Shown: in pieces, positions 47,717-55,700 of the stretch
How positions within the stretch are numbered: position 1 is the stretch's first letter
How the letters are laid out: each line of letters starts with the position of its first letter
Source: Ectorhizobium quercum
GTDB taxonomy: Bacteria; Pseudomonadota; Alphaproteobacteria; Rhizobiales; Rhizobiaceae
NCBI RefSeq assembly: GCF_026552795.1
Contig: NZ_JANFPI010000003.1
Span: forward strand, 62,001 to 126,000
Reading direction: 5' to 3'
Length of the DNA stretch: 64,000 bases
Translations under genes and position numbers: made by a program
The notes under the pieces: generated by a model
What the model saw: the letters and a program-made list of their open reading frames with translations, nothing else
Told to the model about the DNA's origin: nothing
Databases searched by the model: none

Positions 47717-48433
47717 TCAGTGCCCCTTTCCATAGCCGGGGAAGGCCATGAAGGCCTCGAGCCTGGCCATCGCGAAGGTCAGGATGGACACGAGCGTCAC
47801 ATAGATGACCAGCACGAGGATCATGACCTCCAGCGTGCGGAACGTGTCGTTGTAGATCTGCCCGGCGTAGTACATCAGCTCCGGCACGGTGATGACCGAG
47901 GCCTGCGACGTCGTCTTGAACAGGTTCGACAGAATGTTCGTCAGCGCCGGCAGGCAGATGCGCGAGGCGATCGGCGCCTCGATGCGCCAGAACCGCGACC
48001 AGCGCCCGTAGCCGAGCGACCGCGCCGCCTCGATGATCGAGCGCGGCATGGTTTCGATCCCCGACCGGAAGGCCTCTATGGCAAGCGCGCCGCCGAACAG
48101 GCTGAGCGAGATCGCCGCGCAGGCAAATGCGCTGAGCAGCGGCACCGACAGGCCCGTGGAGGGATCGGTGACTTTCAGCCCGAGCGTCGACAGGGTGAAA
48201 TAGGCGAACAGCATCTGCAAGAGCGGCGGCGTGTTGCGGAACACCTCGACGAAAAGCTCGATGAGGGCATCGAGCCAGAAGAGGCGCAGCGTCAGGCCGA
48301 GCGCACCCAGCAGGCCGATCAGCACGGCGGCGATCGAGGAGATCGCCGCCAGCTTCAACGTGTTGACGACACCGGTAAGCAGCCATTGCTGGTAGGCAGG
48401 GTCCGCTAGCCAGGAATAATCGAGACCAAACAA
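47717..48433 (-). CDS. Polar amino-acid ABC transporter permease, GltJ type
   Basis: A 238-residue HEQRO-type permease with the GltJ-like opening MFGLDYSWLADPAYQQWLLTGVVNTLKLAA. It carries VEVFRNTPPLLQMLFAYFTL, the loop AIEAFRSGIETMPRSIIEAARSLGYG and RICLPALTNILSNLFKTT. The only suitable start is a TTG at 48433, with GGGAG about ten bases upstream, so translation may be modest. It follows the binding-protein gene after 18 bases. Confidence 0.9.
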   Translation of the reverse strand: MFGLDYSWLADPAYQQWLLTGVVNTLKLAAISSIAAVLIGLLGALGLTLRLFWLDALIELFVEVFRNTPPLLQMLFAYFTLSTLGLKVTDPSTGLSVPLLSAFACAAISLSLFGGALAIEAFRSGIETMPRSIIEAARSLGYGRWSRFWRIEAPIASRICLPALTNILSNLFKTTSQASVITVPELMYYAGQIYNDTFRTLEVMILVLVIYVTLVSILTFAMARLEAFMAFPGYGKGH

Positions 48434-48451
48434 AGGCCGCTCCCGTGTCCG

Positions 48452-49279
48452 TTAGTTCTTCTTGGCGGCGGCCGCCTTGGCGCGCTCGGCGATGTAATCG
48501 GAGGCGGGCATGCCGAATTCGGCTTCCCATGCGATGAGCTTGCCTTCGCCTTCGGCCTTGGTGATGGCTTTGTCGACGGCCTCGCGGAATTCGGTGTCGC
48601 CCTCGCGGATGCCGCCGGCCATCGGCAGGAACTCGTAAGGGGCGACGGCGACCTTGTAGCCCGACCAGTCCGCTTCCTTGATCTTCTGCTGAAGGGTCAT
48701 ATCGTCGAAGACGAAACCGATGCAGCGGTTGTCCCTCAGCGCGCGATAGGCTTCCGGCTGCGTCTTGAAGGCGACGAGGTTGATGCCGAATTCCTCGGTC
48801 ATCTTCTTGTTGTAGTAGGAGCCCTGGATACCGCAGACCGGCTTGCCCTTGAGTTCCTCCCACTCGGAGATCGTCGCTTCCTTGGCCATCAGGACCGAGG
48901 GACCGGCGGCGGAAACATATTCGGTCGTGAAGTCGATGACCTTGTCGCGTTCGGGGGTCACGCCGAGCGTGGCGAAGATCGCGTCGATGCGACCGGCGGT
49001 CAGGAACTCGATGCGGTTGGAAGCGACGACCGGAACGAGTTCGATCTTGTCCGGCGAGCCGAGCAGTTCGCCTGCGATATATTTGGCCAGCTCGATCTCG
49101 AAGCCGACGATCTCGCCCTTGTCGTTCAGATAGCCATAGGGTGCGTAGTCGTTCTTGACGCCGACGATCAGCTTGTCGCGCGCCTTGATGTCATCGAGCG
49201 TGCCGGCCATCGCGGATGTGCCGGCCATCAAGGCGGCCAGCATCAGGGCGGAAGCGGTCAGTTTTTTGACTATTGTCAT
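48452..49279 (-). CDS. Polar amino-acid ABC transporter binding protein (family 3)
   Basis: A 275-residue exported protein with signal peptide MTIVKKLTASALMLAALMAGTSAMA. The family 3 binding fold follows: KLIVGVKNDYAPYGYLNDKGEIVGFEIELAKYIAG (in segments), the specificity region IDAIFATLGVTPERDKVIDFT and GSYYNKKMTEEFGI. A Lys/Ala-rich tail ends the protein. The usual ligands are amino acids or close derivatives. Its promoter region is shared with the divergent IclR gene and contains repeated candidate operators. Confidence 0.93.
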   Translation of the reverse strand: MTIVKKLTASALMLAALMAGTSAMAGTLDDIKARDKLIVGVKNDYAPYGYLNDKGEIVGFEIELAKYIAGELLGSPDKIELVPVVASNRIEFLTAGRIDAIFATLGVTPERDKVIDFTTEYVSAAGPSVLMAKEATISEWEELKGKPVCGIQGSYYNKKMTEEFGINLVAFKTQPEAYRALRDNRCIGFVFDDMTLQQKIKEADWSGYKVAVAPYEFLPMAGGIREGDTEFREAVDKAITKAEGEGKLIAWEAEFGMPASDYIAERAKAAAAKKN

Positions 49280-49431
49280 TTTTGTTCCCCTGTCCAGGAA
49301 TGCGCCTTCCGGCGCTGTTACACGAAGCAGCGTTGCTTCAGCTTTCGGTTTTTGCGGAAGCGAAGATCAAATCGACCAAAAAATGCACAAAGTGCTTTTT
49401 CGATCTAATTTTCAGCATTGATGCCGGAAAT

Positions 49432-49480
49432 TTCTCATTATACAAGTTACCGAGAAACATTTTTTCATAATGTGAGATTA
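49432..49480. promoter_or_regulatory. Two IclR operator-like sites in the divergent promoter region
   Basis: CATAATGTGAGATTA (49466-49480) lies right before the iclR start codon. TTCTCATTATACA (49432-49444), read on the minus strand as TGTATAATGAGAA, overlaps a TATAAT (49437-49442) in -10 position for the binding-protein gene. Similar sequences recur at 52425-52477 upstream of another oxidase gene. Together they suggest the site of the adjacent IclR protein, though this is inference from repetition. Confidence 0.5.
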
Positions 49481-49481
49481 T

Positions 49482-50252
49482 ATGACCAAAACCATCCCAT
49501 CACCGTCTGGCGGGGCGCAATTGCTGGACCGGGCCGTCATTCTCCTCGACCTGGTGGCCGATGGCCGCGTGGAGGGCGTGACGCTCAAGGAACTGACGGC
49601 GCGTTCCGGCCTCAACACCGCCACCTGCCACCGCATCCTCAACACCCTTGTCGGCCACAAGCTGCTGGCGCGCGACGACAGGAAGCGCTGCTACCGGCTG
49701 GGTGCGCGCATGACGATCTACGGAGCGCGCGCGGCGCGGGGGCCCGGCATCGTCAGCCGCTGCGAAATCGCGCTCACGCGCCTGCGCCGCCGCACCGGCG
49801 ACACGGTGCATCTCATGGCGCGCTTCAACCACGATTCCGTCTGTCTCGACCGGCGCGACGGCGAATGCGTCGTGCCGACGCTGACCGGCTCGATCGGCGG
49901 GTCCGTGCCGCTGGGCGCCGGTCCCGGCTCGATCTCGATGCTCGCCTTTCTCGACGAGGACGAGCAGGATTTCATCATCCGCGCCAATCTCGAACGATAC
50001 GCCCCCTATCGCAGCCTCACGCCCGACAAGGTGCGCCGGCTGCTCGCGGACACGCGCGAGCGCGGCTATGCCGTCGATGTCGGCGAACTCATACCCGGCA
50101 TCGCCGGCGTGGCGATGCCGATCATCACCGACGGGGAAAAGCCCGGCGCCTCGCTGGGCTTCACCCTGCTCTGCGCCAAGCTGGCCCCCGGCGTGATCGA
50201 GCAGTACGCCGCCCTGCTGCGGGAGGAGATCGACGCGATCGTCGGTCAGTAG
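49482..50252 (+). CDS. IclR-family transcriptional regulator
   Basis: A 256-residue regulator with winged helix (about residues 12-70: LLDRAVILLDLVADGRVEGVTLKELTARSGLNTATCHRILNTL) and an effector domain with VHLMARFNHDSVCLDRRDGE and SVPLGAGPGSISML. It is divergent from the amino-acid importer operon and converges with the SDR gene, overlapping it by 7 bases. Operator-like repeats occur on both flanks, so it may regulate the importer and the downstream oxidase pair as well as itself. Confidence 0.9.
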   Translation: MTKTIPSPSGGAQLLDRAVILLDLVADGRVEGVTLKELTARSGLNTATCHRILNTLVGHKLLARDDRKRCYRLGARMTIYGARAARGPGIVSRCEIALTRLRRRTGDTVHLMARFNHDSVCLDRRDGECVVPTLTGSIGGSVPLGAGPGSISMLAFLDEDEQDFIIRANLERYAPYRSLTPDKVRRLLADTRERGYAVDVGELIPGIAGVAMPIITDGEKPGASLGFTLLCAKLAPGVIEQYAALLREEIDAIVGQ

Positions 50253-50947
50253 GAATCGTCGAGCAGGCAATTCACCCAGAATTCCGAAACGCTGGCGCGG
50301 TTCGGCAGATTGACGATGTGAACGATGGAACTGGCGACGTCCTCCGGCTGGGTCAGCGCATCCGCCGGCGTCGATGCCGCCAGCGGCAGGCCCATATCCG
50401 TGGCGACGAATCCGGGGCAGACGGCGGTGGCCCGCACGCCCTTGTCGAAGCCCGCATGGCGGATGGCATGGGAAAGGCCGAGCGCGGCGAATTTCGACAC
50501 CGAGTAGGAACCCGACGCCGCCGATTTGACCCTCTTGCCGGATAGCGACGCGACGATGACGACCCGGCCGGAGCCGCAGGCGACCAGTTGCGCCCAGCAG
50601 GCCCTGACCAGCCGGCGGGGACCGTTGACGTTCACATCCATGAGGGACGCGAATTCCGCGTCAGTGGCCTCCACCGCGGTCTTGCGGATCGAGATTCCCG
50701 CATTGGCGACCACGGCGTCGATCCGTCCGAAGCGCTCGACAGCGGCCGCGGCCCATGCGTCGGGTGCTACGGGGTCCACCGCATCATAGGCATGGACGTG
50801 AACCGCCTCCGGCCTCGCCCAGTCCGGCATCGCCGGCGTGCGCATGCCGAGCGACACGCTCCAGCCGGCCTCCATGAAGGCTCGGGCGGTGGCGGCACCG
50901 ATCCCCCGATTGCCGCCGGAAATCAGCACGGTCTTGTTGGTTGTCAC
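50246..50947 (-). CDS. Short-chain dehydrogenase/reductase
   Basis: A 233-residue SDR with the cofactor motif SGGNRGIGAATARAF near the N-terminus, VVANAGIS in the NNAG position and the active-site YSVSK (Tyr and Lys spaced by three). A Ser in VASLSGKRV supplies the third catalytic residue. The substrate is not predictable. It lies 19 bases after the oxidase gene upstream, so the two are probably co-transcribed and may act in sequence on the same carbon skeleton. Confidence 0.9.
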   Translation of the reverse strand: MTTNKTVLISGGNRGIGAATARAFMEAGWSVSLGMRTPAMPDWARPEAVHVHAYDAVDPVAPDAWAAAAVERFGRIDAVVANAGISIRKTAVEATDAEFASLMDVNVNGPRRLVRACWAQLVACGSGRVVIVASLSGKRVKSAASGSYSVSKFAALGLSHAIRHAGFDKGVRATAVCPGFVATDMGLPLAASTPADALTQPEDVASSIVHIVNLPNRASVSEFWVNCLLDDSY

Positions 50948-50966
50948 GGATCAAACTCCTTGAGGT

Positions 50967-52286
50967 TCAGGCGTGCGGGGGAAGCACGGCGCCCTCCTTG
51001 CGGGCGGCGCGCGTGTCCTGGTAACGGAAATAGCGAAGCCTGAGCTTCGGGGCCACGGACATGAAAAAGGAAGCCCTGTGCAGCGGCTCCATTCGCAGCG
51101 AAAGATCCTTTTCCGGCGTGCCGAGCGCCCATTCCGAAAGAATGCCGCCCAGCATCGAGCCGGTCGGCACGCCGCGGCCGGACAGGCCGGTGCAGGCGAT
51201 GACGCCGGGCGCTAGATCGTAGAGGCGCGGAATGGTGCGCATCTGCATGTCGAGTTCGCCGAACCAGAAATACTCCCAGCGCAGCGGCTCCCTGATCTGC
51301 GGATGCAGGAACGTCAGCCGGTCGGTCATGACCTGGCGGGTATAGGCAGGGTCCGCCCCGCGCCTGCCCATCGGAAACATCGAGGCGACGATGCGGCCTT
51401 CGCGATTGTACTTGTAGACGTAGATGTCGCCGCGCCCGTCGTGCATCGTGGTGTTGCGCGGCAGGACCTGCCGGCGGGTTTCCGGATCGAGCGGCTGCGT
51501 GGCCGCGACGAACACCCTCATGATGCGGAAGCTTTTGTCGAGGTTCTTCCAGCCGCCCACCGTATAGGCGCCGGTCGCGAAGATCACCTTCTCGGCCAGC
51601 ACGCTGCCGGCCGGCGTGCGGACCGACCACCTGCCGCCTTCCGGCTGCACATCCTCCACCGGCGAACCGGTATAGACCTTGCCGCCTTCCTGCATCACGG
51701 CCCTCGCCAGTCCGCGCGCGTAGGACAGCGGGTTCATGTGGCCGCCTTCCTCGTGATACCAGGCGCCGTAGAAGCGCGGACTGCCCGTCATGGCCTCCAC
51801 CTCGTGCCTGTCGATGATGCGGCAACGGGCGCCGGCGGCCGCATAGGCGTCGGCCTTGGCCTGAAGCACCGGCATGGCGCCCGGACGCAACGCACCCATG
51901 ACATAACCGTTCTGCACCCATTCGCAGTCGATATCGTAGGCCGAGATCATTTCCTTGACGCGGTCATTGGCGCGCGTCTGGCGCCCGATGATCCGCTCCG
52001 CCCAGGGCTCGCCGAGCATCTTGCGCAGCGCCGGCAGGCCGTAATAGCTGAAGGTGGGCGTGCAATGGCCCGCATTGCGGCCCGAGCCGCCGAATCCGGC
52101 CTGCTGGGCCTCCAGCAAGACGACGCTGACGCCCTTGCGGGCAAGCTCGAGCGCCGTCGTCAGGCCGGTATAGCCCGCGCCGACCACGCAGACATCCGCC
52201 TCGATCCGGCCATCGAGCCGGTGCGTTTCGGGTGCCGGGGTCGCGGTCGCAAACCACAGCGTCGTATCGAACGGAGAAAATCGCAT
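50967..52286 (-). CDS. FAD-dependent oxidoreductase, DAO family
   Basis: A 439-residue enzyme with the FAD motif VCVVGAGYTGLTTALELARKGVSVVLLEAQQAGFGGSGRNAGHC (in segments) and the C-terminal GVIACTGLSGRGVPTGSMLGGIL. The layout resembles gamma-glutamylputrescine or related amine oxidases, and it is the third such oxidase in 11 kb. The start is uncertain: ATGs at 52286 and 52316 and a GTG at 52355 are in frame and none has a good ribosome site. It is the first gene of an oxidase-SDR pair. Operator-like sequences lie 140-190 bases upstream. Confidence 0.87.
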   Translation of the reverse strand: MRFSPFDTTLWFATATPAPETHRLDGRIEADVCVVGAGYTGLTTALELARKGVSVVLLEAQQAGFGGSGRNAGHCTPTFSYYGLPALRKMLGEPWAERIIGRQTRANDRVKEMISAYDIDCEWVQNGYVMGALRPGAMPVLQAKADAYAAAGARCRIIDRHEVEAMTGSPRFYGAWYHEEGGHMNPLSYARGLARAVMQEGGKVYTGSPVEDVQPEGGRWSVRTPAGSVLAEKVIFATGAYTVGGWKNLDKSFRIMRVFVAATQPLDPETRRQVLPRNTTMHDGRGDIYVYKYNREGRIVASMFPMGRRGADPAYTRQVMTDRLTFLHPQIREPLRWEYFWFGELDMQMRTIPRLYDLAPGVIACTGLSGRGVPTGSMLGGILSEWALGTPEKDLSLRMEPLHRASFFMSVAPKLRLRYFRYQDTRAARKEGAVLPPHA

Positions 52287-52795
52287 TACGGTTTCAAACC
52301 CACTGACGACCGGCATCACCCCGGAAATCGCGGATTTCCAGGTCTTCCCGGTCACGATTGCAATGAATGGACGGCGGTGTGCCGTTTTTTATGCGTGCCA
52401 GAATGTCTGGCAAATCGTCAATTCAAATCTCACAATACGACGATCAGGGAGAATGAATTTTACATAATGAGATTTTATCTACACCAAACGGCGAACCGCG
52501 CTACAACCTTGCCTATCCATCCTTTCGCAGCCCGTCGCCATCCGTCGACCAGATCGAGCATTGTGAACGGCCGATAAAGTCTCGAAAATATCGCAGGAAA
52601 ATTGCCCGGATGCGACGATCCGTCCGGCCGCGTCTCTACCCCGCAAATAGCTGATCGGCATCATCTTTTCACCCATCCGGATGAAATCTCCGCTCAGACC
52701 GAGACATCGGAACGGCTCCTTTGGCGCGGATAAAACTTGACTTTTTTAATCTTGTTAATATAGGGCAGCATTACTGACTTTTTTCGGGAGGTTGC
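52287..52795. promoter_or_regulatory. Divergent control region between the oxidase-SDR pair and the GltB-like operon
   Basis: No gene is seen in these 509 bases. Two IclR operator-like sites, AAATCTCACAATACG (52425-52439, reverse orientation) and ACATAATGAGATTTTA (52462-52477), repeat the motif found at 49432-49480. Facing the GltB-like gene, TTGACT (52737-52742) and TATAGG (52759-52764) with 16 bases between form a promoter candidate. GGGAGG lies just before the start at 52796. Confidence 0.55.
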
Positions 52796-55700
52796 ATGCG
52801 CGCTCACGACAAGCCTTTTGGTCTCTACGATCCCGCCGACGAGCGGAGCAGCTGCGGCGTCGGCTTCATCACGCGAAAGGACGGCGTGCAGACCCACGAC
52901 GTCCTTCGCAGGGGCCATGAGGCGCTATGCGCCGTGCCGCACCGCGGCGGCATGTCGGCGGAGGGCGTGGGCGACGGGGCCGGCGTCTCGGTCGACCTGT
53001 CGCTGTCCTTCTTCCGCAAGCTCACGGGGCGGGAGGATCTGCGCGCCCGCCGCTTCGGTGTCGGCAACTTCTTCCTGCCGAACGATCCCGGCTTCCATGC
53101 CGAGGCGGAGCACGTCATCGCCCGGGCGCTGGCGGAACAGGGCTTTTCCATTCTCCTGAAGCGGGACGTGCCGGTGAACGATGCGGCCATCCGGCCGGCG
53201 GCGGCACGCTATCAGCTGCCGATCCGCCAGTGGGTTTTCGCCTGTCACGGCGAGACCGCCACCCAGGCGGAGTTCGATTTCCGCATCCACAAGGCCCTGC
53301 TCGCCATCGAGGCGCTGGCCTATACGCGGCCCGAACTGGCCGGCCTCTATCCGATATCGCTCAGCGCCCGGACGCAGGTCTTCAAGGGCCGGCTGAACTC
53401 GCACGAGGTCATCCCCTACTTCCGCGACCTCACGGACCCGGATCATGCGATCCACACCATGTATTTCCACACGCGGTTCTCGACCAACACCGACCCGCAT
53501 CCCTCAATGGCGCAGCCCTTCCGGCTGATGGCCCATAACGGCGAACTCAACACCGACCGCAAGAACCGTCTTTCCGAGGCGGCCATCGCATCCGCGAAGA
53601 ACGCCTCCATCGTCCGTCCCAAGGGCCAGTCGGACAGTTGCCGCCTCGACCAGACGCTGCAATCGCGCGTGCAGGAAGACGGCCTCGATCTGGTGACGGC
53701 GGTCGTCTCCATGATGCCGCCCGCCTGGGAGAACGACGATACGCTGTCGCCCGACGTCGTGGCGATGCTCGAATATTTCTCGCTCTACGAGGAGAAGAAC
53801 GACGGTCCTGCCGCGCTGATCTTCGGCAATGGCGATCTCGTCGGCGCACGTCTCGACCGGCTTGGCCTCAGGCCGCTGCGCACCGTCGAGACGAAAGACT
53901 ATCTTTGCGTCATGTCCGAGGCCGGGCAGATCGCCTTCCCGCCGGAAACCGTCCTGCGCCGCGGCCGCATCGAGGCAGGCGGCATGCTGGTTTACGACCA
54001 TGTGGAAAAGCGGGCCTACGGCACCGTGGAGGCGCTGGAAATGCTCGCCGGCCGCCGCCCCTACCGCGATCTTCTCGAAGAGGCCCGGGTGAGGCTGGCC
54101 GACCTGCCGGACATTCCGGCGGAGGCGCAAGGCTCGCCGCTGCGCTACAACGGCGATCTGGAACGCCACCAGCGCTACGTCGCCTATTCGCTCAACCAGG
54201 AAAGCTTCAAGTTCCTGATGGACCCGATGCTGGCGACCGGCGCGGAGAAGATTTCCGCGATGGGTTACGGCAACGCCATCAACGCCCTGTCCGATCAGGA
54301 AGGCGGTGTCGCCAAGTATTTCTCGCAGCGTTTCGCGCAGGTGACGAACCCGCCGCTCGATTCCATCCGCGAGGCGGACGGCATGACGCTGCGCATCACG
54401 CTCGGGGCCAAGCCCAATATCGGTGCGAAGGCGGCCCGCCAGATCGTCGTCCCCTCGCCCGTCCTGACCCATCTCGACATGCTGAAGCTGCGCGAGCAGA
54501 CGGAAACGCCGCTGCGGCGGTTCGAAATGCTCTACACGCCCGTCTTCGACGACGCGGACGCCAACGCGCAGGCGCTGGAAGCGGCCATCGACCGGCTTTG
54601 CGAGGCCGTCGCCGCCTTCGCCCGCGAGGAAGGCGGCATCGCGGTCGTCACCGACCGGCATGTGGCGCGCGACCGGGCGGCGCTGCCCATGATCCTGGTC
54701 GTTTCCGCCATCAACCAGAAGCTCATCGAGGAAGGCGCCCGCCTGCGGGCCTCGCTCGTCGTCGAAAGCGGGCAGATCACCTCGTCCCACCACGTCGCCG
54801 CCGCCCTCGGCTTCGGCGCCTCGGCCGTCTATCCGCTCGGCGTGCAGTTCCGCGCCGAGGAGAAGTTCGGCGCCGATGCCGACAAGGCCTTCAGGCGCTT
54901 CGCCAAGGCGGCGGAAAAGGCGCTGATGAAGACGATGGGCAAGGTCGGGCTGTGCACGGCGGAAAGCTATGTCGGCGGCGAGTTCTTCGAGCCCAACTTC
55001 CTCGATACGGACGATCCGGTCCTCCGGCGCTATTTCCCCAACGTCAGGACGCCGGTCGGCGGCGTCAACTTCAGGGTCATCGCGCAGGCGGTGGCCGACT
55101 GGCACGCCCGGGCGCTGACGGTGAAGGGCGAGAACGACATTCCCCTGCTCGGCCTGTTCAAGGAACGGGCGGAAGGTGCCGGCCATTCCTTCGGCACGAC
55201 CGCCGTGCGCGGCTTTGTCGACATGACCGAGGAGAAGGTGGCCTTCACCGCCCCGGACGGCGAGGAGGACCCGTTCCTGCGCCTTCTCACCCTCAACCGG
55301 CTGGGCGACGCCTTCGGCATCGACGATGCCGCCTATGCCAACAGCGGCTACGACCGCCTGACGCCGGAAGCCATCGACCGCTTCACGATCACCCCCGGCT
55401 ACCGCGCCTTCGTGCGGATGATGACGGAGGAGCGCGCCCGCCGCCCGGCCGCCCTGCGCGACGTGCTCGCCTTCCCGGCGGATGTGACGCACGCCGCCTC
55501 GCCGGAGGATTTCCGCAAGGAGATGCGCCGCTTCTCCCGCAAGGGCAACAACGGCTTCAGGGTGCGCGGGCTGACCTGCGAGCCCCTGCCCGACGACACG
55601 TTCCGGCTGACGCTCACCGGCGCCCCCGGCGGCGATCTGGCCCGGCTCGGGGCGCTCGGCCAATCGCTCGTCATGCGTTTCGGCAGCGATATTCTCGGCC

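Noticed and set aside
52737..52764. Iron-responsive RirA box overlapping the GltB-like promoter
   Set aside because: TGACTTTTTTAATCT is one mismatch from TGA-N9-TCA, but such short patterns are frequent in AT-rich promoters.
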